Counted from the stretch's first letter, positions 17,388 to 26,923 are shown. The stretch is 64,000 bases of DNA from Nodosilinea sp. FACHB-131 (GCF_014695395.1 NZ_JACJOF010000036.1:51618-115617); one strand, 5' to 3'. A program made the numbers and translations. The notes: a model not told the origin generated them from the sequence alone.

Positions 17388-17456
17388 ACTTCACTTTGCC
17401 CAATGGCACTCCACTCAAACCTGTGCAGGCAACTGGCAAGTGCAGGCTAGTCATAG

Positions 17457-17549
17457 GTAGGATGGGCGAGGGGCTTTGCCCGTACCCATCGCCGGGGGAA
17501 TTTGTCGATGAATGGGGTTGATAGGCACGCGTTGCTTTGCCCATCCTAC
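17457..17549. repeat. MITE-like inverted repeat element
   Basis: About 93 bases bounded by 11-bp perfect inverted ends (GTAGGATGGGC / GCCCATCCTAC), with subterminal GGCTTTGCCC and GCTTTGCCC. No coding capacity. This pattern (GTAGGxTGGGC ends) is common in cyanobacterial intergenic regions as non-autonomous repeats. It lies between the accessory gene and the aminotransferase. Confidence 0.7.
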
Positions 17550-17652
17550 GTTGGCTACTTCTTACAACACCTAAAAGAAAATTCTCGCCCCCTAACCCTT
17601 CTTGGTAAGCTGGAGGTTTGTTTCGTTGATCGCAGAGTTGGGGCAGTAAGGC

Positions 17653-18801
17653 ATGGATAACAAGTTGATGCTGATGATTCCGGGGCCGACCCCGGTACCC
17701 GAGCAGGTGCTGTTGGCCATGGCCAAGCACCCCATGGGCCACCGTAGCGGCGAGTTTAGCGCCCTGATGGGCGAGGTGACTGAAAACCTCAAGTGGCTGC
17801 ACCAAACCCAAAACGATGTGCTGGTGCTCTGCGCCAGTGGCACTGGGGCTATGGAAGCGGGCATTATCAACTTTCTCAGCGCGGGCGATAAGGTGCTGGT
17901 GGGCAACAACGGCAAATTTGGCGAACGCTGGGGCGAAGTAGCCCGCGCCTACGGCCTCGACACCCACGAAATTACCGCTGAGTGGGGCAAACCCCTCAAC
18001 CCTGACGACTTCAAGGCGGCCTTGGAGGCCGACACCGCTAAAGAGATTAAAGCGGTGATTATTACCCACAGCGAAACCTCTACCGGGGTGCTCAACGATG
18101 TGGAAACCATCAACCGCCACGTCAAAGCCCACGGCGCGCTGATCATGCTGGATGCGGTGACTAGCCTGGGAGCGATCTCGGTACCAGTGGACGAGTGGGG
18201 TCTGGATGTGGTGGCCTCTGGTTCCCAAAAGGGCTACATGATTCCGCCGGGGCTGGCCTTTGTCAGCGTCAGCGCCAAGGCCTGGGAGGCCTACGAAACG
18301 GCGACTTTGCCCAAGTTCTACCTCGACCTCAAACCCTACAGCAAAGGGGCGGCTAAGAATACGACCCCCTTCACCCCCCCGGTTAACCTGTTCTTTGCCC
18401 TGCACGCAGCCCTGCAAATGATGCAGAAAGAGGGACTAGAGGCAATTTTTGCCCGTCACGATCGCCAGAAGCGAGCCACCCGCGCCGCCATGGCTGCCCT
18501 CAACCTGCCGCTGTTTGGGGCCGACGACTGCGCTAGCCCGGCGATCACTGCCGTTATGCCCCAGGGAGTCGATGCCGAGCAAATTCGCTCGGTGATGAAG
18601 AAGCAGTTTGACATTGTCTTGGCCGGTGGCCAAGACCACCTGAAGGGCAAGATCTTTCGGATTGGGCACCTAGGCTTTGTGGGCGATCGCGACGTGCTAA
18701 CCGCCGTTGCTTCCCTAGAGGCCACCCTGACCAAGCTTGGCTACGACCAGTTCACCCCTGGGGCTGGGGTCAACGCCGCTGGGCAAATTCTGCTGGCCTA
18801 G
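17653..18801 (+). CDS. Alanine-glyoxylate / serine-pyruvate aminotransferase family protein
   Basis: 382 residues, fold-type I PLP enzyme. MIPGPTPVPEQVL at the N-terminus and MGHRSGEF are signatures of the AGXT/SPT group; LCASGTGAMEA binds the cofactor phosphate; the aspartate in MLDAVTSLGA contacts the pyridine nitrogen; the PLP lysine is in SGSQKGYMIPPG. It transfers an amino group from serine or alanine to glyoxylate, fitting photorespiratory metabolism. The same family was once described as the small subunit of a cyanobacterial soluble hydrogenase, a historical name. Monocistronic by appearance. Confidence 0.9.
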   Translation: MDNKLMLMIPGPTPVPEQVLLAMAKHPMGHRSGEFSALMGEVTENLKWLHQTQNDVLVLCASGTGAMEAGIINFLSAGDKVLVGNNGKFGERWGEVARAYGLDTHEITAEWGKPLNPDDFKAALEADTAKEIKAVIITHSETSTGVLNDVETINRHVKAHGALIMLDAVTSLGAISVPVDEWGLDVVASGSQKGYMIPPGLAFVSVSAKAWEAYETATLPKFYLDLKPYSKGAAKNTTPFTPPVNLFFALHAALQMMQKEGLEAIFARHDRQKRATRAAMAALNLPLFGADDCASPAITAVMPQGVDAEQIRSVMKKQFDIVLAGGQDHLKGKIFRIGHLGFVGDRDVLTAVASLEATLTKLGYDQFTPGAGVNAAGQILLA

Positions 18802-18822
18802 ACTCACACCCAAAGGCCCTGG

Positions 18823-20397
18823 CTAGATCGCTTGACGCAGGTTTGCCATCCGCTGAAAGCTGCCGGGGCCGCACTCTTTCTCAAACTCTTGCACAATCCA
18901 GTCCTGGCGCTTGCCGATGCGCTTGGCGCTTTTTTGCAGGTACTCAAAGTACTCCAGCATCTGCGTGGGCGTAGGCCGAGGTCCAAGGATGGAGCCGAGG
19001 CACCAGGCATCCTTGGGCCAGCGCCCGCAGTGCTCCCAAAACGATCGCTCGGCCCAGGTTGGTGCATTGCCCCGCATGTAGGCACGGCGACGGTGGCTGT
19101 GGAACAGCTCCATTAGAGTGGGAATGTCGTTGATCTGGTGGGCCTGGTCGGCGGAGTAAATCTCCACCATGTCCTCTAGGTTGAGGGGGCGCTCGGTGAT
19201 CCACTGGTGGCCGCAGTCGGGGCATTTGGCGATGAACGACAGCACAATGCGCCCGCACTGGGGACAGGGCTTCGTCGGTGGCGGATTGCCCCCCTCGCTG
19301 TCCTTTTGCGCCTGCACGGGCAGGTGGTAGTCCTTAATATCTTCGGGAAAGCCTAGGCGCTCCAGGTTGCCTGCCTGGTCGAGAATGAGGCCGTACTGCT
19401 TGCCCGTCTGAGGTGAGATTCGCATTACCCGACCAATCTGTTGCAGGTGCAGGGCGCTCGACTGGGTGGGCCGCAGCATCAGCCCCACCTCGACGCTGGG
19501 CTCGTCAAAGCCGATGCTGATCACATTGCAGGAGGTGAGCACCAGGATTTTTTCGTCGCGCAGGTCGCTGTACATGCGCTTGCGGTCTTTGATGGCGGTG
19601 CCCCCTTCTACCGTGTCTGCGGTGATGCCAGCGGCGCGAAAGGCATCGGCGACGTGGCGGGCATGCTCGATATCCACACAAAAGGCGATGGTGCGCTTGC
19701 CGGGGCAGAGGCGCTGCCACTCGCGGACGATTTTTTCGATCAGTTCGGGGCGATCGCAGGCATTCTTCAGCCCAACCTCATCGTAGTCGCCCCGAACGGT
19801 CTTCACTTCTTTGAGGTTAGCGACCCCATCCGGCGGCATGCTGTAGTACTTCATGGGGGCTAAAAAGCCCCGCTGTTGCAGATCGCTGGGCACGGGCGAG
19901 GCCACTAGAGTATCCATAACGTCGCCCAGCTGCTCTTTGCCCAGGCGCTTAGGGGTGGCGGTCATCACCAAATGCACGGCGTTGGGAAAGGTTTTGAGTA
20001 CCTTTTTGCCCACCTGACTAAACAGGGTAATGTGACCCTCGTCGTAGAACACCACATCCGCGGGCCACTGCTTCCACCACTGCCGCTTTGACATGGTTTG
20101 AATGCTGGCAATCTGAATCGGGGCGTCGCGGTTCTCTTCCCAGCCCGCTTTGATAAAGCCGCAGTGGAGGCCAAAGGATTCCATCTTTTCATAGGTCTGG
20201 CCCACCAACACATCCAGATGCACCAAGAACATCAGCCGCTTGCCCGCCCGCTCGGCATGGGCGCAGATCTGCCCGCTGATCACGGTCTTGCCCGCCCCGG
20301 TACCGGCGATGATCGCCACTCGCTTGTGCCCCTCGTTGAGCTTGCGATAGAGGTCGTTGATCAGGTCAACTTGGTAGGGGCGCAGTTGGGGGGGCAT
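18823..20397 (-). CDS. Superfamily 2 DEAD/DEAH-type helicase with C-terminal zinc ribbon
   Basis: 524 residues. LRPYQVDLIND is the Q-like motif, AGTGAGKTVISG is Walker A, motif II reads FYDEGH (Gly in place of Ala), MTATPKR is motif III, and LQQIGRVMRIS is motif VI. A four-cysteine ribbon CPQCGRIVLSFIAKCPDCGH lies near residues 375-395, followed by a helical tail. The pattern resembles phage-type and RAD25-like ATP-dependent translocases acting on DNA. The precise role is unknown. The start lies directly after an octamer repeat (20411-20446). Confidence 0.85.
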   Translation of the reverse strand: MPPQLRPYQVDLINDLYRKLNEGHKRVAIIAGTGAGKTVISGQICAHAERAGKRLMFLVHLDVLVGQTYEKMESFGLHCGFIKAGWEENRDAPIQIASIQTMSKRQWWKQWPADVVFYDEGHITLFSQVGKKVLKTFPNAVHLVMTATPKRLGKEQLGDVMDTLVASPVPSDLQQRGFLAPMKYYSMPPDGVANLKEVKTVRGDYDEVGLKNACDRPELIEKIVREWQRLCPGKRTIAFCVDIEHARHVADAFRAAGITADTVEGGTAIKDRKRMYSDLRDEKILVLTSCNVISIGFDEPSVEVGLMLRPTQSSALHLQQIGRVMRISPQTGKQYGLILDQAGNLERLGFPEDIKDYHLPVQAQKDSEGGNPPPTKPCPQCGRIVLSFIAKCPDCGHQWITERPLNLEDMVEIYSADQAHQINDIPTLMELFHSHRRRAYMRGNAPTWAERSFWEHCGRWPKDAWCLGSILGPRPTPTQMLEYFEYLQKSAKRIGKRQDWIVQEFEKECGPGSFQRMANLRQAI

Positions 20398-20410
20398 GGG
20401 GGAGTGGGCG

Positions 20411-20446
20411 GGTGGATGGGTGGATGGGTGAATGGGTGGATGGGTA
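20411..20446. repeat. Short tandem octamer repeat (STRR type)
   Basis: Four to five copies of an octamer close to GGTGGATG with one GGTGAATG variant. It lies 13 bases upstream of the helicase start codon, so it would fall in the 5' untranslated region of that mRNA. Confidence 0.75.
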
Positions 20447-20633
20447 GCGGGTCAAGGTTTACGGTTTACGGTGTACGGCAGAGTCGTAAACTCTTTTCCC
20501 CTGACACCCGATACCCATAACCCAACACCCTATAGATAATAAACCGGTACTACCTTTTGCCCTCGCGATCAAGGGCTCCAATGGCAACGACGCTATCATG
20601 CAGGTAGCTAAATCCAGGGACGGGCGCTTGAGC

Positions 20634-21596
20634 ATGGAAACTCGCAAGTTGGGCAACACCGATATCGAGATCACGCCACTGATTTTTGGTACTTGGCAGG
20701 CGGGCAAGAGCGGCTGGGTCGGTGTCGAAGACCAGGATGTGATTGACGCGATGCAGGCGGCGCTGGAGGCGGGGATAACCACCTTCGACACGGCGGAGGT
20801 CTATGGCAGCGGCTATTCTGAGGAGCTGGTGGGCAAGGCCCTGGGGGATCGGCGCGACCAAGTTGTTTTGGTCACCAAAGTCTTCGCTAACCACCTCAAG
20901 GCCGACCAGGTGGTCGAGGCCTGCGAGCAGTCTCTCCAGCGCATGCAGACCGATGTGATCGACCTGTACCAGATCCACTGGCCATCGGGGGCGTTTAAGA
21001 GTGAGGTCGTGCCCATCGGTGAAACCATGGGGGCGCTGAACCAGCTGAAGGAACAGGGCAAAATTCGCGCGATCGGGGTGTCGAACTTTTCCAAGGCTCA
21101 AATCGAAGAGGCCATGCAGTACGGCCGCATCGATAGCCTTCAACCGCCCTATTCTCTCTTTTGGCGTGGGGTAGAGACTGAGCTATTGCCCTACTGCGTA
21201 GAAAACAACCTGACGATCCTGTCCTATTCATCCCTGGCTCAGGGGTTGCTCACCGGCAAGTTTAGCCCCGACCACCAGTTTCCCAAGGAAGACATTCGCA
21301 GCAAAAACAAGCTGTTTCAGCCGCCGATTTATGACAAAGCCCAGGCTGCCTTAGAAAAGCTGCGCCCGATCGCCGAGCGTTACAACACTACGTTGGGGAA
21401 TTTGGCCCTAGCCTGGCTGATTGCTCAGCCTCAGACCACCGCGATCGTGGGGGCGCGTAACAGTGAGCAGGCCGTGGAGAATGCTAAGGCAGCGGCGATT
21501 TCGCTCTCTGCGGACGACCTGGCGGCGATCGACGGCATCAGCCGCACCGTCACCGATCACCTGCCCACCGACCCGGTGATGTGGGCTTTTGGGTAA
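20634..21596 (+). CDS. Aldo/keto reductase
   Basis: 320 residues from the ATG at 20634 (METRKLGNTDIEITPL), the conserved family start; an upstream frame would add 12 residues. Catalytic tetrad: Asp in TFDTAEVYGSG, Tyr in the same motif, Lys in VLVTKVF and His in LYQIHWPS. IRAIGVSNFS and the C-terminal IVGARNSEQAVENAKA, which binds the NADPH phosphate, complete the TIM-barrel enzyme. It should reduce aldehydes or ketones with NADPH; the substrate is unknown. Confidence 0.93.
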   Translation: METRKLGNTDIEITPLIFGTWQAGKSGWVGVEDQDVIDAMQAALEAGITTFDTAEVYGSGYSEELVGKALGDRRDQVVLVTKVFANHLKADQVVEACEQSLQRMQTDVIDLYQIHWPSGAFKSEVVPIGETMGALNQLKEQGKIRAIGVSNFSKAQIEEAMQYGRIDSLQPPYSLFWRGVETELLPYCVENNLTILSYSSLAQGLLTGKFSPDHQFPKEDIRSKNKLFQPPIYDKAQAALEKLRPIAERYNTTLGNLALAWLIAQPQTTAIVGARNSEQAVENAKAAAISLSADDLAAIDGISRTVTDHLPTDPVMWAFG

Positions 21597-21905
21597 AAGA
21601 TTTTCGGGGTTGCTGGATATAGTCAGGAATCGACAATTCAACGTCTCTCGTAGGGGCTAAGCAGCCGTTTGCTCCGAACTAAATTCAGCCACCGTTCAGC
21701 AACGCCGAAAGTCCTCTGTGTTGGCCATCAACGTTCTCTACTTAGAGTCGTCGACGAAGCCTCTCCCAAGGAAAACGGAAAAGTTGAGGGAATTGCTCGG
21801 TAGCTGAGCGCCGTCGAAGACCGAACCTTAGAGCTTTCTCGCCATCCTATATTCTCGTTAGCTTGGGGAAATACTCTAGGGCAGGCCCCCCTAGGTGAGT
21901 TGCCC
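21597..21905. other. Intergenic region with no recognisable gene
   Basis: 309 bases between the aldo/keto reductase and the AI-2E transporter. Nothing coding was found. The sequence near 21640-21680 has a partial repeat-like look (GTAGGGGCTAAGCAGCCG), without clear ends. Confidence 0.4.
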
Positions 21906-23021
21906 ATGGACCCGAAGGCGCTGGTTTTTCCCCGCTGGCTGCGCAATTCTCTGCTGTTGCCGCTGTTTTTCTTAAACGGCTGGCTGTTCATTCTCCTGAT
22001 CAATTTTCTTCAGCCTCTGGTCAACATGGTGCTGATCGCCATTTTGCTGGCGATTGTGCTCGACTACCCCGTGCAGGCGTTGCAGCGACGAGGGGCATCG
22101 CGATCGCTGAGTTTGACGGTGGTGGTGGTGGTAGCGATCGCGGCTATCTCCATCGGTGGCTTTCTCGTTCTGCCAGCCCTAGTGGGTCAAATTGGCACTT
22201 TTCTCAATCAATTGCCCCAGTGGACCACCTCGACTGAGGGTCTGTTTAGCTGGTTGGATAGCCTGCCCATTGTCCAGAGTTTGGGCCTTAACTTCAGCGA
22301 TCGCCAAGCCGAGCTGGTGCGCCAGATGACCGGGGTAATGCGTACCCTGGGCACTACGCTGCTGGGGCTGCTGGCGGGCGGAGTCAGCGGCGGCTTTAAG
22401 GTGTTTTTTGTGATTGTGCTGACGGTGTTTATGCTCACCAAGGGCGGCAGAGCTTGGGCGGGCATCATGAGCTGGCTATCGCCCTGGTGGCGATCGCGCC
22501 TCGAAACCCGCGTGTCCTACAAATTTCGCCGCTTCATCAGCGTGCAGGTGATGCTGGCGACCGGGTTTGGCCTGGTGCTGGCGGTGATCTTCACCATTAT
22601 TCGCGTGCCCCTGGCCCTAATGTTTGCCATGCTGATCGGCATGGGCAGCCTATTTCCGTTTATGGGGGCTTTTGCTCAAACCACCGTCAGCCTGTTCGTC
22701 ATGTTTTACGACCTAAGCATGGGCATTCAGGTGTTTGTTATTGCCCTGGTGCTGGGGCAAATTTTAGACGAAATCATTTTGCCCAAGGTGATGGGCGACC
22801 TGATTGGCGTCAACCCCATCTGGCTGATTATCTCCGTGTTTATTGGAGCCAGGCTAGGGGGCGTGATGGGCATTCTAATCGCGGTGCCCATCGCCAGCGT
22901 GATCAAAGAAATTGTTATCGATATGATTGCCGAGGCTCGAGGCGAGGTGACCTCACCGCCTGTGCTGCCGCAGGCCGCCCCTGCCGCCGGAGATCCCATT
23001 CAAGAAAACGCCCAAGGCTAG
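21906..23021 (+). CDS. AI-2E family transporter (PerM/YdiK type)
   Basis: About 371 residues from the ATG at 21906 (a TTG two codons earlier is possible). Seven to eight membrane helices, with the family's internal soluble region (about residues 90-140) and the conserved MGSLFPFMGAF and DEIILPKVMGDLIGVNPIWL segments. Members export or exchange small molecules or ions across the plasma membrane; AI-2 transport is proven for few. The C-terminus is a Pro/Ala-rich tail. Confidence 0.88.
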   Translation: MDPKALVFPRWLRNSLLLPLFFLNGWLFILLINFLQPLVNMVLIAILLAIVLDYPVQALQRRGASRSLSLTVVVVVAIAAISIGGFLVLPALVGQIGTFLNQLPQWTTSTEGLFSWLDSLPIVQSLGLNFSDRQAELVRQMTGVMRTLGTTLLGLLAGGVSGGFKVFFVIVLTVFMLTKGGRAWAGIMSWLSPWWRSRLETRVSYKFRRFISVQVMLATGFGLVLAVIFTIIRVPLALMFAMLIGMGSLFPFMGAFAQTTVSLFVMFYDLSMGIQVFVIALVLGQILDEIILPKVMGDLIGVNPIWLIISVFIGARLGGVMGILIAVPIASVIKEIVIDMIAEARGEVTSPPVLPQAAPAAGDPIQENAQG

Positions 23022-23202
23022 GCAATTCCTAGGAAAAAAATATTCTTATGGAGGCATGCAGAGCCTGTACCTTCTAGAGCAGACAGAAGTCTTAGGTTGT
23101 TTTCGTTGCCAGATCTGTCCTTAAAAAGCGCCTGGGCGATCGCCCAAGAGATTGTATTACAGTAGTCGGTGACGAGTCTCGGACATTCTCTCCGTCTCCC
23201 CC

Positions 23203-23490
23203 ATGAAAATTCCGTTCTTTAGTCGTCTCTACAACGGCCTGCTAAAGCATCCCCGCTATCGCTGGGTCGTCATGGGCGCCTCGCTCATCTACCTGCTGAG
23301 CCCTATCGACGTTTCCCCCGACTTTATCCCCGTGGCGGGCTGGATTGACGACGGCGTAGTGGCCACCCTGCTGGCTACCGGCATTACCCAGGTCTTGCTC
23401 GATCGCCGCCAGACCATAAAAGCCCAAAAGACCCTAGCTGACAATGCTACCGGTGTAACCTCTCTGCCTGCCGACCCCAAAAAATCCTAA
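23203..23490 (+). CDS. DUF1232 (YkvA-like) small membrane protein
   Basis: 95 residues. The hydrophobic hairpin with YLLSPIDVSPDFIPVAGWID is the DUF1232 signature, followed by a second hydrophobic stretch and a basic tail. Function unknown. The stop codon overlaps the next start (TAATG, one base shared), so it is translationally coupled to the metal permease. Confidence 0.85.
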   Translation: MKIPFFSRLYNGLLKHPRYRWVVMGASLIYLLSPIDVSPDFIPVAGWIDDGVVATLLATGITQVLLDRRQTIKAQKTLADNATGVTSLPADPKKS

Positions 23491-24293
23491 TGGACTGGTT
23501 GCTCGATCCGCTCAACTACGACTTTATGCGTCAGGCGCTGCTGGCCAGTTTGCTAGTGGGCATTTTGTGTCCGGTAGTGGGCACCTATTTAATCGTGCAG
23601 CGTATGGCCATGCTTGGGGATGTGGTAGCCCACGGGGTGCTGCCGGGACTGGCGATCGCCAGTTTTTTCAACCTCCCTATCCTGCTGGGAGCCTTCGCCA
23701 TGGGCCTGTTTAGCACCGCCGTCATCACCTGGATTCGCACTCAATCGCGCATCAAAGTCGATACGGCCATGGCCATCACCTTTTCCACCTTCTTTTCCCT
23801 CGGCATCACTCTGCTAACGGTGTTTCGCAGCCGAGTTTCCCTAGAGCAGCTGCTGTTCGGCGATATCCTGAGCATCAATGCCAGCGATGTTTGGCAAATT
23901 GCCCTGATTGCTGGACTGGTGCTACTGGGAGTAGCCTTATTTTATAAAGAGCTGTTGTTCTTCACCTTCGACCCACTTGGAGCCGAAGCTCTAGGACTGC
24001 CCGTCAATGCCATCAATCTTGGCCTGATGGCTGGTATAACTCTGGCCATTATTGCTGGCATGAAAACCGTAGGCGTAATTTTAGTTGTGGCCCTCATGGT
24101 TGGCCCCGCCGCTACCGCCTATCTGCTGGTCAAAGAACTCCACTGGATGATGATTCTAGGCGCAGCCCTGGGAGTGCTCTTCGGGATCGTGGGCATGTAC
24201 AGCAGCTACTATTTAGATATTCCCTCGGGGCCTGCGATCGGCCTGATCGTGTTTGCTGGGTTTTTGCTGGCTCTGCTATTTAGTCCCCGCTAG
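23490..24293 (+). CDS. Zn/Mn-type ABC transporter permease (ZnuB/MntB family)
   Basis: 267 residues with about eight membrane helices. The N-terminal LVGILCPVVGTYLIVQRMAM and LGDVVAHGVLPGLAIA segments, and VGVILVVALMVGPAATAYLL, are diagnostic for the ABC-3 family, which imports zinc or manganese using a periplasmic binding protein and an ATPase. Neither partner is adjacent here, so they must be encoded elsewhere if the system works. Overlaps the DUF1232 gene by one base. Confidence 0.88.
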   Translation: MDWLLDPLNYDFMRQALLASLLVGILCPVVGTYLIVQRMAMLGDVVAHGVLPGLAIASFFNLPILLGAFAMGLFSTAVITWIRTQSRIKVDTAMAITFSTFFSLGITLLTVFRSRVSLEQLLFGDILSINASDVWQIALIAGLVLLGVALFYKELLFFTFDPLGAEALGLPVNAINLGLMAGITLAIIAGMKTVGVILVVALMVGPAATAYLLVKELHWMMILGAALGVLFGIVGMYSSYYLDIPSGPAIGLIVFAGFLLALLFSPR

Positions 24294-24663
24294 GCATCCT
24301 GACCTACCACCTAAAATACTAGACCGCAGATAAGCGCTCGCCGGCAATACCTGTAGTGGCAATCAGGCACTAGACTGATTTATCCATATCTCCCCCTAAA
24401 AACAAATCAACTACCTTAGCTAAGCCACCACCCAATCCGGATTCCTAGGAGCCACAATGGTAAGGAGCGAACGATTTGGTGTACATTGTTCTGGAATTAG
24501 CGAGTCTCGCAAAAGCCCTCTATTCAGCAGAGGTTGGTGATAAATAAACTTTTCGCTTTAATCCAAAACAATATAACCCCCTTCTACTATCACAAGCTAT
24601 TTAATACCTAAGCCTCTATCAACCCCCCATCTAAGCCCTTTGGAGTAAGAGCGAATTTACCTG
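24294..24663. other. AT-rich intergenic region upstream of the polysaccharide locus
   Basis: 370 bases without a gene. The composition shifts to AT-rich here and stays so to about 32.6 kb. It presumably contains the promoter of the wzm-wzt transcript; no convincing box was identified. The short repeat CCTCTATTCAGCAGAGG (24518-24534) can form a small hairpin. Confidence 0.45.
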
Positions 24664-25482
24664 ATGCAGCAGTTCAGTGCTTCCCCTCGCGAGTTAACCG
24701 TTAGCTTATGGCGTCATCGCGAACTTATTATCTCCTTGGTTCAGAGAGATATAATCGGTCGCTATCGGGGTTCATCCCTGGGTATTGTCTGGTCTTTAGT
24801 CCACCCAATGTTCATGCTAGCCGTTTACACCTTTGTTTTTAGCGTCGTGTTCCAAGCTCGATGGGACAACGGCAACGACTCCAAAGCTGAATTTGCGCTG
24901 GTGCTTTTCGCGGGGTTAATTGTATTTAACCTATTTGCCGAGTGCATTAATCGAGCACCTAGCTTAATTACGTCTAACGTTAACTATGTGAAGCGGGTTG
25001 TGTTTCCCTTAGAGATACTCCCATGGGTTGCCTTAGGCTCAGCCCTTTTTCATGCGCTGATGAGCATTGTTGTATGGCTAGTGTTTTACGCTGTACTTTT
25101 TGGCTTGCCAAAATTCAGCATCATATTGCTGCCCGCGATAATTTTGCCGCTCGTTCTTTTGACAATGGGTCTTACTTGGTTTTTTGCTGCTTTAGGAGTT
25201 TACCTGCGCGACATTTCACAGGTAACCACAATTATCACCACAGTGCTTATGTTCTTGTCACCTATTTTTTATCCTGTATCAGCTCTTCCTGAAAAATTTC
25301 AACCCGTATTACTCCTGAACCCGCTAGCTCCTGCACTTGAGCAATTTAGAGGAATTTTGATGTGGGGTGAAATACCTAGGTTTGATCTTTGGGGTTTGTA
25401 CCTAGCGGCAACTTCTGCAGTGGCCTACTTGGGCTTTGTTTGGTTCCAAAAAACGCGCAGGGGGTTTGCAGATGTCCTCTGA
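24664..25482 (+). CDS. wzm: Polysaccharide ABC exporter, permease (Wzm type)
   Basis: 272 residues with six membrane helices. The amphipathic N-terminus LVQRDIIGRYRGSSLGIVWSLVHPM is the ABC-2 polysaccharide/polyol exporter signature, and the pattern SPIFYPVSALPEKFQP is conserved in Wzm/KpsM/TagG. With the ATPase it moves undecaprenyl-linked glycan to the periplasmic face. It overlaps the ATPase gene by 11 bases (ATG at 25472), showing coupling. Confidence 0.92.
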   Translation: MQQFSASPRELTVSLWRHRELIISLVQRDIIGRYRGSSLGIVWSLVHPMFMLAVYTFVFSVVFQARWDNGNDSKAEFALVLFAGLIVFNLFAECINRAPSLITSNVNYVKRVVFPLEILPWVALGSALFHALMSIVVWLVFYAVLFGLPKFSIILLPAIILPLVLLTMGLTWFFAALGVYLRDISQVTTIITTVLMFLSPIFYPVSALPEKFQPVLLLNPLAPALEQFRGILMWGEIPRFDLWGLYLAATSAVAYLGFVWFQKTRRGFADVL

Positions 25483-26881
25483 CATAGCCATCAGTGTCAG
25501 CAACCTCAGCAAATGCTACCAGATTTACGATAAGCCTCAAGACCGCCTATTTCAAATGCTGGCTGGCCAAAAGCGACAATACTTCAGGGAGTTTTGGGCA
25601 CTAAAAGACATCTCTTTTGAAGTCAAAAAAGGCGAAACCTTTGGAATTATTGGGCGCAATGGCAGTGGTAAGAGTACACTTCTTCAAGTCATTGCTGGAA
25701 CACTAGATCAAACCAGTGGCAGTGTCACTGTAAATGGTCGAATTGCTGCCTTACTAGAGTTGGGTAGCGGGTTCAATCCCAATTTTACAGGTAGGGAAAA
25801 CGTTTTTCTAAATGGAAGTATTTTAGGCTTGTCGAAGCAAGAAATAGCAGAATGTTATGACCAGGTTGTAGAGTTTGCTGACATAGGAGATTTTATTGAT
25901 CAACCTGTCAAAACCTACTCTAGCGGTATGTTTGTGCGTCTTGCATTTGCCGTTCAAGCTCATATTAACGCAAATATTATTATCATTGATGAAGCTCTAG
26001 CTGTAGGGGACGTATTTTTTAGGCAAAAATGCTACGCCCGGCTTGAACAACTGCGGGATTCTGGAGCGGCTATTGTTCTGGTTTCCCACTCTATGCCTGA
26101 TGTTGAACAATATTGTGAACGAGCTATCTTAATCGATAAGGGCAATCAAGAATTTATTGGTTCCTCTAGTGAGGCAGCTAAAGAATATTATTTACTATAT
26201 CAGTCATCCCGTCAAAATCGAAGAATCAAACATAGCATCGAGATGCCTGATAACCATCAGCAATTAGATACTCACCAACTCCTTGTACCACGTAGGGAAT
26301 TATTTATTGACTTATCTCAAAAGAAGCAAATTAGTCAAGGTGAAGCTATCTGTACCGGCATTGTTTTATGCGATGTTACAAATCAACCTTGCTATAGTTT
26401 TCGGCAGGGTGATGAAGCAATTTTTTACTATGAATTTCGGCTACTAGTTGATATTGAAGTACCCATCTGCGGAGCTGTTCTGAAAAATGATCGCGCCGTT
26501 ATTGTTCATGGTAAAAACAGCTGGCAATTTAGCCACGATGTGCCCAAAAATTTAAGCGCTGGGAGTAAGATCTTATGCCAGCATAGGATTTTATTAAACC
26601 TACAGCCAGGTGAATACACCTTCGAAGTTGCCTTGGCTTCCTTAGAAAACTTTTGGTGGCAAAAACGTGAGCATGTTTCACATGAAGAGATATCCTCCCA
26701 TTTCTGCCATCTATGCAGTTTGTCCGATGTCGGCTCGTTTACAGTTGGGTTAGCCGCTCAAAACGGTGTCAGTGTTCTGACACACCACGGCATTGCTGAT
26801 TTGCCAGGTGATATGAAGAGTAGTGTCGTCCTACAGATGCCTAGTGATAATGATTTCACACCTGAATCCTTAATAGGCTAA
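25472..26881 (+). CDS. wzt: Polysaccharide ABC exporter, ATPase with C-terminal glycan-binding domain (Wzt type)
   Basis: 469 residues from the ATG at 25472. The nucleotide-binding domain has Walker A GRNGSGKST (about 61-69), signature YSSGMFVRLAF (150-160), Walker B IIIDEAL and the switch His in LVSHSM. Beyond residue about 280 is a Wzt C-terminal domain of beta-sandwich type (EAIFYYEFRLLV, QHRILLNLQPGEYTFEVALA). In O9a-type systems this domain recognises a terminal modification on the glycan and so gates export. The two methyltransferase genes that follow fit such a modification. Confidence 0.92.
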   Translation: MSSDIAISVSNLSKCYQIYDKPQDRLFQMLAGQKRQYFREFWALKDISFEVKKGETFGIIGRNGSGKSTLLQVIAGTLDQTSGSVTVNGRIAALLELGSGFNPNFTGRENVFLNGSILGLSKQEIAECYDQVVEFADIGDFIDQPVKTYSSGMFVRLAFAVQAHINANIIIIDEALAVGDVFFRQKCYARLEQLRDSGAAIVLVSHSMPDVEQYCERAILIDKGNQEFIGSSSEAAKEYYLLYQSSRQNRRIKHSIEMPDNHQQLDTHQLLVPRRELFIDLSQKKQISQGEAICTGIVLCDVTNQPCYSFRQGDEAIFYYEFRLLVDIEVPICGAVLKNDRAVIVHGKNSWQFSHDVPKNLSAGSKILCQHRILLNLQPGEYTFEVALASLENFWWQKREHVSHEEISSHFCHLCSLSDVGSFTVGLAAQNGVSVLTHHGIADLPGDMKSSVVLQMPSDNDFTPESLIG

Positions 26882-26923
26882 GATCAGTTAATTGATTCAA
26901 TTTACTCTTGATGGAAGGATTAC

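Noticed and set aside
17275..18417. 380-residue minus-strand frame opposite the aminotransferase
   Set aside because: It lies antisense to a clearly identified PLP enzyme and its composition is that of a shadow frame.
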